Position numbers and translations under genes: made by a program. This document shows positions 26,271 to 35,459 of a DNA stretch of 64,000 bases, piece after piece. Position 1 is the first letter of the stretch, and each line of letters begins with the position of its first letter. The notes beneath the pieces are model-generated. The model did not search any database and had not been told where the DNA came from. It saw only the letters and a list, made by a program, of their open reading frames with translations. The stretch is from UBA2377 sp964525935 (GTDB taxonomy: Bacteria; Verrucomicrobiota; Verrucomicrobiia; Opitutales; Opitutaceae): contig CAZGJZ010000006.1 of assembly GCA_964525935.1 (NCBI GenBank), positions 124,001 through 188,000 on the forward strand. The letters run 5' to 3'.

Positions 26271-28301
26271 ATGATGTTTCGCGTTACCACCGTCTCTCGC
26301 CTGCGCTCCGTCTTTGTCTCGCTGTTGCGTTCTGCGCCGCGCGGCTGGCGGGCCGGGGCGGAGATGGGTGTGTTTTCGCTCGCGGTGCTTTGTCTCCCGA
26401 CTGCGGCGTGGGGTGATGACGCGGATGCGGCCGGCCAGGACACCAAATTGCTCCCGCCGTTGGTGCTGAAGCGGATGACGGTCGAGGAACTGCTGGCGCA
26501 ACAGGTGACGTCGGTGTCGCGCCGGCCTGAGGTTTGGGGCGATACGGCCAGCAACGTCTTTCTGATCCGGGGGCAGTCCGTGCACTCGACGGGTGGCGGC
26601 ACGCTGCCGGAGTTGCTGCGGCTGGCGCCCAATCTTTTTGTGGCGCAGCGATCGTCGGCGGAGTGGGGCGTCAACGCCCGCGGGTTCATGCGCAGCAATT
26701 CCGCCTCGAATAAACTGCTGGTGATGATCGACGGCCGCACCGTCTATTCGCCGCTGTTTTCCAATGTGTTTTGGGAATCAACCAGCACGTTCCTGCCTGA
26801 CTTGGAGCGCATCGAAGTGATCAGCGGGCCCGCGGGCTCCACGTGGGGCGCCAATGCCGTCAACGGCGTCATCAACATCCAGTCCAAATCCGCGCGGGAA
26901 ACCCTGGGCGGACTCGCGGTGGTGAACACCGGCACCGGCTCGGACAGTTTTGCGGTGCGGCAGGGCGTCAACCTGGGGAGCAATGGCGCGGTGCGCGTTT
27001 ACCTGCAGGGCGCGGAACATGCGGCGACGCTCTCGGCGACGGGCGTCGATGATGATGCGGATGTGTGGAGATCGATCCAAGGCGGCTTCCGCGCCGACTG
27101 GGGCAACTCGTCGGCGGGAGAATTCACCCTGCAGAGCGACTTGTTTGCCGGCCGGTATTGGAAAAATCCCGGGATCGCGCGCGACAACTTCCACGTGCTC
27201 GGCCGCTGGTCCCGCGATTTCTCGCCGGATTCCCAGCTTTGGATCCGCGCCTACTATGACGATTCCCGCATCGAGGTGACGAATGGGAGCCGCGAAATTT
27301 CGCGCAGCACCGACTTGGAATTCCAACACCGCCTCGCGGTCGGCGCCGGCCAGGAACTGCTGTGGGGCGCGAACTATCGCATGCAGGAAGACACGGTCTC
27401 CAATACCACCGGCTTCGTCATCCTGCCGGAGCATTTGCAATTCGCGCTGGGGAGTTTGTTTGCCCAGCACGAAACCGATCTGCTTGGAAATACCCTCAAG
27501 CTGACCAGCGGGCTGCGCCTTGAGCACAACTACTACAGCGGCTGGGAATACCTGCCCAGCCTGCGCCTCGCGTGGCCGCGCCCGGGTCAATTGATCTGGC
27601 TCGGCGCATCCCGGGCGGCCCGCATCCCGTCGCGCTTTGATGTGGATTATTTTTCCCCGGCGGCGCCGCCTTATTTCCTCGTGACGGGCGGACCTGAGTT
27701 CAAGGCGGAGATCCTTTACGCCTATGAACTGGGCTGGCGTGCGCAACCGATGAGCGGGTTGTCGCTCACGGCGACGGTTTATTACCACGACTATCAAGAT
27801 CTCCGCAGCCTGGAGCCGAGCGGCCCGGCGATCCTTCCCATCACCATTGGCAACCAAGTGGGCGGTCGCAGTCATGGCGTCGAACTCTTCGCCGATTGGG
27901 ATGCCACGGCGTGGTGGCGCGTGCGGGTGGGGGGCTTTTTCATGCGGCAGGAAACCTGGCTCCAGCCGGACGGTGCGGACCTTGAGCGCGGCCTGGGCGA
28001 AATCAGTTTCCCCGATTACCAACTCCAGGTGCGCAATACCTTTCGCTTCGGTGAAGCCGTGACGTTGTGGACTTTCCTGCGCCGCGTGGCCGATGTGCCT
28101 ACCTATGAAAACGGCGTGCATGCCACGGTGCCGGCTTACACGGAACTGGATGCAACCCTCACGTGGGCGGTGCGGACCGGCATGGACCTGTCGCTCAGCG
28201 GTCGAAACCTGCTGGATACCGCCCATCCGGAGATCGGCGCGGGTGCCGCCCAGCGCCAAGTCCGGCGCACCGTGCAGGCTGGCGTGCGGTTCAAATATTG
28301 A
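26271..28301 (+). CDS. TonB-dependent receptor of the YfiR/kinase-linked type
   Basis: 676 residues from the ATG at 26271; the open frame upstream lacks a signal peptide. Signal sequence about residues 25-48. Then the pattern MTVEELLAQQVTSVSRRPEV, characteristic of receptors that neighbour YfiR and PAS kinases. Plug with GRTVYSPLFSNVF and RIEVISGPAGSTWGANAVNG. Barrel to the end VRRTVQAGVRFKY with C-terminal aromatic. There is no STN domain, so it would signal differently from the receptor at 22842. It begins a run in which YfiR, a CHASE8 kinase, a regulator and a second kinase follow with overlaps, suggesting uptake or sensing coupled to phosphorelay. Confidence 0.88.
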   Translation: MMFRVTTVSRLRSVFVSLLRSAPRGWRAGAEMGVFSLAVLCLPTAAWGDDADAAGQDTKLLPPLVLKRMTVEELLAQQVTSVSRRPEVWGDTASNVFLIRGQSVHSTGGGTLPELLRLAPNLFVAQRSSAEWGVNARGFMRSNSASNKLLVMIDGRTVYSPLFSNVFWESTSTFLPDLERIEVISGPAGSTWGANAVNGVINIQSKSARETLGGLAVVNTGTGSDSFAVRQGVNLGSNGAVRVYLQGAEHAATLSATGVDDDADVWRSIQGGFRADWGNSSAGEFTLQSDLFAGRYWKNPGIARDNFHVLGRWSRDFSPDSQLWIRAYYDDSRIEVTNGSREISRSTDLEFQHRLAVGAGQELLWGANYRMQEDTVSNTTGFVILPEHLQFALGSLFAQHETDLLGNTLKLTSGLRLEHNYYSGWEYLPSLRLAWPRPGQLIWLGASRAARIPSRFDVDYFSPAAPPYFLVTGGPEFKAEILYAYELGWRAQPMSGLSLTATVYYHDYQDLRSLEPSGPAILPITIGNQVGGRSHGVELFADWDATAWWRVRVGGFFMRQETWLQPDGADLERGLGEISFPDYQLQVRNTFRFGEAVTLWTFLRRVADVPTYENGVHATVPAYTELDATLTWAVRTGMDLSLSGRNLLDTAHPEIGAGAAQRQVRRTVQAGVRFKY

Positions 28302-28319
28302 GAAAATCCTCCCGCCACC

Positions 28320-28898
28320 ATGCACGCCCCGGGTAAAGTGATGGGCAGAGCGCAACGAGCCAGGCTGGCGATGCTTTCGCTGGTGCTGGGCGGGTTGCTG
28401 GCTGGACCCGCGCGGGGACATGCGCTCTCGCGCGAATACGATGTGAAGGCGGCTTTCCTCTATAATTTCGCGACCTTCATCGAGTGGCCGAAGGAAGCCT
28501 TTGCGCGGGCGGACAGTCCCTTCGTCATTGGCGTGATGGGCACCGACCCCTTTGGCTCCAGCCTGGAGGAAACGATCGCGGGTGAACGTATCAAGGGCCG
28601 GCCGATTGTGATCAAACGCTTCAGCGAGCCCGAGGATGCACGCGGGTGTCACATTGTCTTTATCAGCGCGTCGGAAAAACGGCGGGTGAAAGAGTTGCTG
28701 CGCATCCTGCAGCGCCTGCCGCTGGTGACCGTGGCGGACATGCCGGGGTTTGTGGAGGCCGGCGGCGTGATCGGCTTTGTGACCGACAGCCGGGTAAGCA
28801 TAAGGATCAATCCCTCGACATTGCGTGCGACGAAGCTGACGATAAGTTCGAAGCTTCTCCGCCTGGCGCAGGTCATCGAAACGGAGCCTCTCCCATGA
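28320..28898 (+). CDS. YfiR-family periplasmic protein (DUF4154)
   Basis: 192 residues with an N-terminal signal helix (LAMLSLVLGGLLAGPARGHA). Family marks: EYDVKAAFLYNFATFIEWP, VIGVMGTDPFG, GRPIVIKRF, CHIVFISASEK and GGVIGFVTDSRVSIRINPST. In Pseudomonas YfiR is a periplasmic repressor that holds an inner-membrane signalling protein inactive. Here the following kinase overlaps it by four bases (ATGA), so YfiR probably controls that kinase. No conserved redox cysteine pair is obvious, since the few cysteines are not in the usual places. Confidence 0.9.
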   Translation: MHAPGKVMGRAQRARLAMLSLVLGGLLAGPARGHALSREYDVKAAFLYNFATFIEWPKEAFARADSPFVIGVMGTDPFGSSLEETIAGERIKGRPIVIKRFSEPEDARGCHIVFISASEKRRVKELLRILQRLPLVTVADMPGFVEAGGVIGFVTDSRVSIRINPSTLRATKLTISSKLLRLAQVIETEPLP

Positions 28899-31800
28899 CG
28901 TGGTTCGCCAATCTTCCGGTTCAGCGCAAACTCGGCTACGCCATGCTGACCACCACCGTGGTGGCGCTCCTGCTGGCCTGCTGCATCTTTTTCGCCGTCG
29001 AATACCGGAGCTACCGCAGCGACATCAAGCACACCGTGGCCACGCTCGCCAAGCTGACGGCGGATAACAGCACGGCGGCGATCGCGTTCGAGGATTGGTC
29101 CAATGGCGCGCAAATCCTCGAGGCCCTGCGCGCTGAGCCCCAGATCGTGTCCGCCGCGCTTTACGATGCCGACGGCCGGCTCTTTGCGAGTTTTCAGGCG
29201 ACGCCGGATGAGATGCTGCCGGCGTATGCCGGGCCGGGGCCGGCGCAGATCATTTTTGCCGAACAAGGCTACGTGGTGGGGGTGCAGCCGGTGATGGAAG
29301 ACAGCCGCCGGCTCGGCACCCTTTATGTGCGGGCCTCGATGGCGGAGATTTTCCACCGCATGCTGAGTTACCTTTGGGTGGTGTTGTTCGTGCTGGCCTC
29401 GGCCATCGCCCTTGCCGGGCTCGTCGCCTCCTGGCTGCGGCACACCCTCGCGCGACCCATCCTCGAGCTGGCCAACACGGCCAACGCCGTCACCGCCCGC
29501 CAGGATTATTCGCTGCGCGCGCGCCAATATGGTCAGGATGAGCTCGGCCGGCTGACCGCGACCTTCAACGCCATGCTGGAGAAAAGCCAGGCGACCGTCG
29601 GCGCACTGCGCGAAAGCGAGTGGGGCTACCGCGAACTGGTGCGCGCGTTGCCCACCGCAGCCTACATGTGCGATGCCCGCGGTTGCATCACCATCTACAA
29701 CGAGGCGGCCGTGAATCTGTGGGGCCGCAATCCTGAGCTCGGACGGGAGTTTTGGTGCGGGTCCTATAAGATTTTCAATCCGGATGGCTCGCCGCTGGCG
29801 CTGGACCGCTGTCCCATGGCCGTGGCCCTGCGGGAAGCGCGCTCGGTGCGCGGCCAGGAGATCATCATCGAGCGGCCTGATGGCACGCGACGCGACGTCC
29901 TGCCGCATCCGGAGCCGATTCGTGACACGGCCGGCAATGTCGTGGGCATTGTGAACATGCTCGTCGACATCACGGAGCAGAAGCAGGCCAGCGCGGCCAT
30001 GCGCCAGCTCGCCGCGATCGTCGAATCGTCGGACGATGCCATCATCGCCAGGGATCTCGACGGCATTATCACCGCCTGGAACCATGGGGCCGAGCGCCTG
30101 TATGGCTACACGGCGGCGGAGATCGTCGGGCAATCGGTCACGCTGCTGATCCCCGCCGACCGCATAGCGGAGGAGCCGGCCATTCTGAATCACATCCGCC
30201 ACGACGAACGCATTGAGGTGTATGAAACCGTGCGTCGCCGCCGGGATGGGACCCTGATCGATGTTTCGCTGATGGTCTCGCCCATCAAGGATGCCGCGGG
30301 ACGCATCATCGGCGCTTCCAAGATTGCCCGCGATATCACCGCCCGTAAACACGCCGAGCAGGCCTTGCAGGCGAGCGAGACGCAATTGCGCCTCGTGACG
30401 GACAACGCCCCTGTGCTCCTCGTGCGCACCGATCGCGAGCACCGCTATACTTTCGTCAACCGCGCCTATGCCGAGCGCAACGGCTACACCCCGCAGGCGA
30501 TGATCGGGCTGCGGGTGCCGGAGGTCGTGGGGCAGGCGGCCTACGAGGCTTTTAAGCCGCAAATGGAGGCGGCGCTGGCCGGTGAGCGCGTCGAGTTTGA
30601 AATCAAGATTCCTTACAAACACATCGGGCCACGTTGGGTGCATGTGATGTATGTCCCCGAGCGGGATGGCGACGGCCGCGTGGTCGGCCTGCTGGCCGTG
30701 CTGACCGATACCGGCGCGCGCAAGGAAGCGGAAATTGAACTGAAGCGGGCGCGCGACGAAGCCGTGGCGGCGGCGCGCGCCAAGGATGATTTTCTCGCGG
30801 CGCTTTCCCATGAGTTGCGCACGCCGCTCAACCCCGTGCTCCTGCTGGCGAGCGATGCCGCGGCCGACCCGAATCTGCCGCCCGCGATTCGCGCCCAGTT
30901 CGAACTGATCCGGAAGAACGTGAATCTCGAGGCGCGGCTCATCGACGACTTGCTGGATCTCACCCGCATTTCCCGCGGCAAGCTGCGGCTGGAGACGCGC
31001 CACTGCGACCTGCGGGCCATCATCCGCGACGCGCTCACCAATGTGCAGCCCGACCTGATGGAGAAGCGCCAGCGGTTGACGGTCGATACGGGCGAGCAGG
31101 AAAGCATCGTGGTCGGCGACAGCGTCCGCCTGCAGCAGATCTTTTGGAATGTCCTGAAGAACGCCGTGAAGTTCACCGCGGAGGGTGGACGCATTCAAAT
31201 CAGCGTCCGGCACGGCCCGACTCCCGGCAAGGTGCAGGTGAAGGTCACCGATTCGGGCATTGGCATGACCCGGGACGAAATCGACCGGGTCTTTCAGGCG
31301 TTCACGCAGGGCGATCACGCCCAGGGCGGGGGCGGGTCCCATCTTTTTGGCGGCCTGGGCCTGGGTCTCGCGATCACGAAGACCTTGGTGGAACTGCACG
31401 AGGGACAGATTCACGCGACCAGCGAAGGCCGGAACCTCGGTTCCTCATTCATCATCGAGTTGCCGCTGGCGCCGGCCCAGGCCGGCAGCGGGTTGCCGGC
31501 CGCCCGGTCCTTGTCCGTCGCGCCGTTTGCCGACTCCCGGGCAGCCCAAAAGTCGGGCTCGGCGAATCCGTTGCCGGCGCCCACGGCGCCGATGCGCGTC
31601 CTGCTGGTCGAGGATCATGCCGCGACGCGAAACGCCTTGCAGCATCTGCTGCGCAACCGCGATTACCGCGTCACGGCCGCTGCATCCGCCGGCGATGCGC
31701 TGCGCCAGGCGCGGGCCGGCACTTTCGACCTCATCATCTCCGACGTCGGGCTGCCGGATCGTTCGGGTTATGAACTGATGGCCGAGCTGAGGACTTTCCA

Positions 31801-31984
31801 GCCGCAGCTCATCGGCATCGCACTGAGCGGCTATGGCATGGAAGAGGATTTCACGCGTTCGAAGGAGGCGGGATTTTCCACGCACCTCATCAAGCCCATC
31901 ACGATCGGCATGCTGGAAGAGGCCATCGCCGCCCTGAAGCGGACCGCGGCCGCCGGCTCTCCGGCGTCCTCCACTCCCGCATGA
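28895..31984 (+). CDS. CHASE8-PAS hybrid sensor histidine kinase
   Basis: 1029 residues. N-terminal membrane helix (14-35), periplasmic CHASE8-type sensor (about 40-150: YRSDIKHTVATLAKLTADNS, YDADGRLFASF), second helix (about 158-182), HAMP, three PAS repeats (about 240-610: QLAAIVESSDDAIIARDLDG is one), HisKA with H639 in ALSHELRTPL, HATPase with N and G boxes (NVLKNAVKFTAEGGR, SGIGMTRDEIDRVFQ, GGLGLGLAITKTLV), then a C-terminal receiver with D950 (LIISDVGLPDRSG). It is likely switched by the upstream YfiR. The fused receiver suggests a phosphorelay to the next two genes. Confidence 0.9.
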   Translation: MTWFANLPVQRKLGYAMLTTTVVALLLACCIFFAVEYRSYRSDIKHTVATLAKLTADNSTAAIAFEDWSNGAQILEALRAEPQIVSAALYDADGRLFASFQATPDEMLPAYAGPGPAQIIFAEQGYVVGVQPVMEDSRRLGTLYVRASMAEIFHRMLSYLWVVLFVLASAIALAGLVASWLRHTLARPILELANTANAVTARQDYSLRARQYGQDELGRLTATFNAMLEKSQATVGALRESEWGYRELVRALPTAAYMCDARGCITIYNEAAVNLWGRNPELGREFWCGSYKIFNPDGSPLALDRCPMAVALREARSVRGQEIIIERPDGTRRDVLPHPEPIRDTAGNVVGIVNMLVDITEQKQASAAMRQLAAIVESSDDAIIARDLDGIITAWNHGAERLYGYTAAEIVGQSVTLLIPADRIAEEPAILNHIRHDERIEVYETVRRRRDGTLIDVSLMVSPIKDAAGRIIGASKIARDITARKHAEQALQASETQLRLVTDNAPVLLVRTDREHRYTFVNRAYAERNGYTPQAMIGLRVPEVVGQAAYEAFKPQMEAALAGERVEFEIKIPYKHIGPRWVHVMYVPERDGDGRVVGLLAVLTDTGARKEAEIELKRARDEAVAAARAKDDFLAALSHELRTPLNPVLLLASDAAADPNLPPAIRAQFELIRKNVNLEARLIDDLLDLTRISRGKLRLETRHCDLRAIIRDALTNVQPDLMEKRQRLTVDTGEQESIVVGDSVRLQQIFWNVLKNAVKFTAEGGRIQISVRHGPTPGKVQVKVTDSGIGMTRDEIDRVFQAFTQGDHAQGGGGSHLFGGLGLGLAITKTLVELHEGQIHATSEGRNLGSSFIIELPLAPAQAGSGLPAARSLSVAPFADSRAAQKSGSANPLPAPTAPMRVLLVEDHAATRNALQHLLRNRDYRVTAAASAGDALRQARAGTFDLIISDVGLPDRSGYELMAELRTFQPQLIGIALSGYGMEEDFTRSKEAGFSTHLIKPITIGMLEEAIAALKRTAAAGSPASSTPA

Positions 31985-32373
31985 ACGTGCTCATCGTCGA
32001 CGACCAGCCCCGGATTGCCCGGGTGACCGCCATCGCGCTCGAGGTGTTGGAGTGCCGGCCTTTCATTGCGCACACGACGGCGGAGGCGAGCGGGCTGCTG
32101 GCGTCGGAAAAAATGGACGTGATCTTTCTGGATGTGAACCTCACGGGCGAGTGCGGCTGGGATTTTCTATCCCAGATGATCGCGCGGCCGCTGGCCCCGC
32201 CCGTGGTGGTCTTTACGGCGCTGAGCATGGAAGAGGCGGCCGACGAGGCCCAACGGCGCGGCGCGATCGATTGTTTTGTTAAGCCATTTTCCCTGGATGA
32301 TCTGCGGCAGCAACTGCTCCGCATTAAGCATTACCTGCGCAAACAGGAAGGAACAAGGAGTCATTGCCCATGA
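31981..32373 (+). CDS. Stand-alone receiver-domain response regulator
   Basis: 130 residues, a receiver only: acidic D10-D11 (IVDDQPRI), phospho-acceptor D51 (VIFLDVNLTGECG), T-region VFTALS and K-region DCFVKPFSLDD. There is no output domain, so it passes phosphate on or binds a partner. It overlaps the hybrid kinase and the following kinase by four bases each, arguing for a closed signalling set. It could act as a shuttle between the two kinases. Confidence 0.85.
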   Translation: MNVLIVDDQPRIARVTAIALEVLECRPFIAHTTAEASGLLASEKMDVIFLDVNLTGECGWDFLSQMIARPLAPPVVVFTALSMEEAADEAQRRGAIDCFVKPFSLDDLRQQLLRIKHYLRKQEGTRSHCP

Positions 32374-33413
32374 AGCCACGAATGAAACTGATCCTGGTTA
32401 AGATTGACCCGGCCGTGCGCCCGCCGGTTTTGGCGGCGGCGCAGCAAGCGTTCCCCGCCGCGGTAGTGACGGAGCCGGCGACCATCGCCGAGGCGGTGAT
32501 CGCGCAGGACAAGGCGACGTCGGCGCTGCTGGTGCTCCACGCGCCCGGCGATACCTTGCTGGCTGACGCGACGCAGGCGGTGGATGCCGCCGGATTGCCG
32601 CGGTGGGCGGTGGTGGTGCTGGGTCAGGGTTCGTCGGACGTGGCTGAGATCATTCCGCCGGAAGACTGGAAGCCGCATACGCTGGCCCGGGTCTTTCGTT
32701 TCACTATGCTGCAACACGAACTCCTGCGCGAAAACCTGCGCCTGCGCGGCGATCTGAAGACGGTGGCACGCCGGATCAGTCACGAGGTGCGCACGCCGGT
32801 CGGTTGCATTCACACGAGTTCGGATCTGTTGGATGAATTGTCCGCGGGTAAGGGGGCGGCGCTGGCGAATGTCGCGGAAATCTTCCGGCAGTCCTCGCGG
32901 GAAATTTCCCAGCTCATCGATCGCGTCAGCTTTGTGCTGCGGGCCTCGTCGGAGCCGGTGGCACCCGCGGCGATTGGAATGAGCGAGGTCGTGGTGCACG
33001 TGCTGCGGCAGTTGCAGGAGGAAATCCGCACCACCGGCGCCTCGGTGCGGCAACCGGATGGGTGGCCGGAGGTGGCCGGGGTGAGCCCATGGTTGCAAGT
33101 GATCTGGTGGAATCTCCTCCGCAATGCGCTGCAACACGGCGGCCCTGCGGCCCATGTGCGACTCACTTGGATCCGGGAAGATGGCGGCTACCGCTTTGCC
33201 GTGGTGGACCAGGGGGCTGGCGTCGATGCGGCGCAGCAGGCGGGACTCTTCGTGCCCTTTGATCAATTGCACGGTCAACGCACCGCGGGACTGGGTCTGT
33301 CCATCGTCCAGCGTCTCGTCGCGTTACAAGGCGGCACCTGCGCCTACCGGAGACTGCCGGATCACGGCACGTGCTTTGAATTTACGCTGCCGGCGGCCTG
33401 CGCCGACGCCTGA
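32370..33413 (+). CDS. Soluble histidine kinase with degenerate receiver-like N-terminus
   Basis: 347 residues. The first 120 have the alternating strand-helix pattern of a receiver (MKLILVKIDPAVRPPVLAAA, ALLVLHAPGDTL, AVVVLGQGS) but no conserved aspartate at the phosphorylation position. Then HisKA (RRISHEVRTPVGCIHTSS) and HATPase (WNLLRNALQHGG, VVDQGAGVDAAQQAGLFVPF, GLGLSIVQRLV). No membrane helix is present. ATG at 32370 overlaps the regulator stop. It probably receives a signal by protein contact from the neighbouring receiver or hybrid kinase. Confidence 0.82.
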   Translation: MKPRMKLILVKIDPAVRPPVLAAAQQAFPAAVVTEPATIAEAVIAQDKATSALLVLHAPGDTLLADATQAVDAAGLPRWAVVVLGQGSSDVAEIIPPEDWKPHTLARVFRFTMLQHELLRENLRLRGDLKTVARRISHEVRTPVGCIHTSSDLLDELSAGKGAALANVAEIFRQSSREISQLIDRVSFVLRASSEPVAPAAIGMSEVVVHVLRQLQEEIRTTGASVRQPDGWPEVAGVSPWLQVIWWNLLRNALQHGGPAAHVRLTWIREDGGYRFAVVDQGAGVDAAQQAGLFVPFDQLHGQRTAGLGLSIVQRLVALQGGTCAYRRLPDHGTCFEFTLPAACADA

Positions 33414-33490
33414 GCGCGCGCAAACGGACGCCTCGCCCTGCGAGCTATCGCGGTGCGCAGGTTGCAACTAGCTGGGCTCGAAGGCCGGCA

Positions 33491-33505
33491 TAGGAGTTTC
33501 CCCTA
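33491..33505. promoter_or_regulatory. Palindromic element upstream of the alanine-rich protein
   Basis: TAGGAGTTTCCCCTA: half-sites TAGGaG and CCCCTA around three bases, about 86 bases before the ATG at 33592. It belongs to a group of G-run/C-run palindromes in this window and is compatible with a LuxR-type HTH box, which often ends TAG...CTA. Confidence 0.35.
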
Positions 33506-33514
33506 AAGATAATA

Positions 33515-33541
33515 CCGGGGGTGAACCATGGCTCCGGGGGT
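33515..33541. repeat. Direct repeat CCGGGGGT
   Basis: CCGGGGGT occurs at 33515-33522 and again at 33534-33541, 19 bases apart, in the 178-base non-coding stretch between the kinase gene and the alanine-rich protein. Near two helix turns of spacing would suit two protein subunits, but the function is unknown. Confidence 0.3.
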
Positions 33542-33591
33542 CGGACTATCGCCGGGTCGGAAACCCTCACCTAATCTTAATCCTAACGAAC

Positions 33592-34470
33592 ATGAAAATG
33601 ATCACTGCTCCTCGTCTCGCCGGTATGGTCGCCCTTGGATCCATGCTGGTCTCCTTCGGCACCGCGCAAGTCACCGGCACCGTCAACTCGGCCACGAACG
33701 CCGCGACCAACGCCTCTGCTGCCGCCACCGCGGCCCAGAACGCGGCGGCTGCGACGCAGGCCGCGCAAAACGCATCGGCCTCCGCGGCGCAGAACGCCGC
33801 CGTCTCCGCGCAAAACGCGGCCGCCAACGCTGCGGCCAGCTCCCAAGCTGCCGCCAACAACGCCGCGAACTCCGCTGCTGATCAGGCCGCGCAGGCTTCC
33901 GCCGCCGCGAATGCGGCTGCCAATGCCGGCACCAACGCCGCTGGCTCGGTCGGACAGAACTCCGCCGCTGTTAACGGTGCGGTCTCGGGCGTTTCCGGCG
34001 TGCGCGTCGATCGCAACGGTGCCGTCATCGGTGGCAACGCCGGGGCCAACACCCACAGCAGCATCTCCGGTCAGAACGGCTCGCTGGTTAATTCCACCTC
34101 GGCCGGCATCAGCGCCACGCTGAGCAGCGCCGACACCGTCAGCTATATCAACTCGGCCAGCCACCAGACCCGCGATGCCGTGGCTTCCCAGGTGAATGCC
34201 CGCGTCGAGCAATCCGCCCGCGCCGTCGCCCAACTCCGCGGCGAAGCCCGCGAGCTGAAGGCCGAAGCGCGTGAGCAGTTCAACGCCGCCTACGACGCGG
34301 CCCGCGAGCGTGAAAAGAACCTCCGGGACAGCATCCGCGACGCCCGTCGTGCCGGTGCCGACACGTGGGCCCAGGTCCAGGCCAAGCTGGCCTCGGACTA
34401 CGAAGCCTACGCCCAGGCCGTCGCCTCGGTTGAAACCTCGGCGCAAGCCTCGGGTGCCGTCAGCCGCTAA
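33592..34470 (+). CDS. Alanine/asparagine-rich repetitive secreted protein
   Basis: 292 residues. Signal peptide (about 1-25, ending FGTAQ). Residues 30-120 are almost only A, N, Q, S and T in irregular repeats such as AAQNAAAATQAAQNASASAA. A Gly/Ser/Asn-rich middle follows, then a charged helix from about 200 (ARELKAEAREQFNAAYDAARE) that should form a coiled coil. It looks like an exported, surface-associated or extended structural protein; no family is recognised. It has its own promoter region and a strong terminator at 34500-34534, so it is probably monocistronic. Low-complexity DNA also opens a long antisense frame, which is ignored. Confidence 0.75.
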   Translation: MKMITAPRLAGMVALGSMLVSFGTAQVTGTVNSATNAATNASAAATAAQNAAAATQAAQNASASAAQNAAVSAQNAAANAAASSQAAANNAANSAADQAAQASAAANAAANAGTNAAGSVGQNSAAVNGAVSGVSGVRVDRNGAVIGGNAGANTHSSISGQNGSLVNSTSAGISATLSSADTVSYINSASHQTRDAVASQVNARVEQSARAVAQLRGEARELKAEAREQFNAAYDAAREREKNLRDSIRDARRAGADTWAQVQAKLASDYEAYAQAVASVETSAQASGAVSR

Positions 34471-34499
34471 AATTAACTCCTCCATCCGGATGGGTCTCA

Positions 34500-34534
34500 C
34501 GCCTCGGGAACCTGGTTTCCCGGGGCGTTTTTTT
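34500..34534 (+). terminator. Intrinsic terminator
   Basis: Stem CGCCTCGGGAA (34500-34510) and TTCCCGGGGCG (34517-34527), eleven pairs with one G-U, loop of six bases, then seven T (34528-34534). It lies 30 bases after the alanine-rich protein stop and ends that transcript. Confidence 0.85.
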
Positions 34535-34590
34535 AAGGCCACCGCACCGATCACCAATCACCTCGAATCCGTCTCCCTGACACTACACCT

Positions 34591-35367
34591 ATGAATGCTA
34601 TTCTTCGCCTTGGATTTATCGCCGGGCTGCTGAGCCTCCCTGTGCTGCATGCGCAGGTGACCCCTCCTGTGACCAAGATGGGCACGGGCTTCGACTACAG
34701 CAGCGGCAGCTATGGTTTTGCGACCGATACTGAAGTCTGGTCCGTCCCGTTTTTTGTTTCCCACGACACTCACGACTGGTCGTTCCGGGCGAGCGTGCCC
34801 TACATCACGATCAAGGGCCCGGCCAGCGTGGCGGGCGACGTGGGCCCTGCGGTTGGCCTCCCCGGCCGTCCCACCAGCCAGTCTGAGTCGGGCTTGGGCG
34901 ATACCGTGCTCGGCCTGAGCTGGCACACCAACCCGGATGCGGTTGACGCGTGGAAAGTGGATCTCACCGGTCGCGTGAAACTCCCCACTGCCGATGAAGG
35001 CAAGGGCCTCGGCTCGGGGGAAACCGATTACTACGCGCAGGTCGATTTCTACCGCACCTACGGCAAGCTCACCCCGTTTGGCAGCGTGGGCTATCGTTTC
35101 ATGGGCACGTCGCCCAGGTATCCGCTCAAGGATGGTTTTTATGCCTCCGCCGGTGTGATCAGCCGGGTCGGGGCCGCGACGTCGATCGGCGCCGCCTACG
35201 ACTGGCGCAGCAAGATCATCGATGGCGGTCCCAATGGATCCAATATCACGGCGTTGCTGATCCATGATGTGTCGGAAAGCTGGAACGTCGTCCTCTATGC
35301 CCTCAAGGGTTTTGGCGACGGCAGTCCCGACTTCGGCTTTGGCGGCCAGATCGGATACAAATTCTAA
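34591..35367 (+). CDS. Outer-membrane beta-barrel protein, transporter-like
   Basis: 258 residues with a signal peptide (RLGFIAGLLSLPVLHAQ). The body alternates aromatic/Gly strands (FRASVPYITIKG, GLGDTVLGLSWHT, LTGRVKLPTADE, FTPFGSVGYRFMG, FGFGGQIGYKF) and ends in F, as outer-membrane barrels do. The SxxGLGD/KLPTADEGKGLGSG block matches MetA-pathway phenol-degradation-like/OMP transporter families. It may be a small channel, but the substrate is unknown. It has its own position after a terminator. Confidence 0.72.
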   Translation: MNAILRLGFIAGLLSLPVLHAQVTPPVTKMGTGFDYSSGSYGFATDTEVWSVPFFVSHDTHDWSFRASVPYITIKGPASVAGDVGPAVGLPGRPTSQSESGLGDTVLGLSWHTNPDAVDAWKVDLTGRVKLPTADEGKGLGSGETDYYAQVDFYRTYGKLTPFGSVGYRFMGTSPRYPLKDGFYASAGVISRVGAATSIGAAYDWRSKIIDGGPNGSNITALLIHDVSESWNVVLYALKGFGDGSPDFGFGGQIGYKF

Positions 35368-35459
35368 AAGCGCGGCCAACGCTCAACTTAATCGCACGGC
35401 CCACCAGCGAGTCTACGGACTTGGGGTGGGCTGTCTGTTTTTGCGTGGCGAGCCGAGGA

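Noticed and set aside
26778..31414. Long minus-strand open frames (624 and 921 residues)
   Set aside because: Antisense to the TonB receptor and hybrid kinase, which carry clear motifs; no motif in the reverse frames.
33670..33960. Possible tandem repeat DNA or CRISPR-like array in the alanine-rich gene
   Set aside because: The repetition is irregular at the codon level (GCN-AAC/CAG) with no fixed repeat-spacer pattern; it encodes protein.
33583..34557. 324-residue minus-strand frame rich in G, A, V, R
   Set aside because: Mirror of the low-complexity codons of the alanine-rich protein; the + strand has the signal peptide and terminator.
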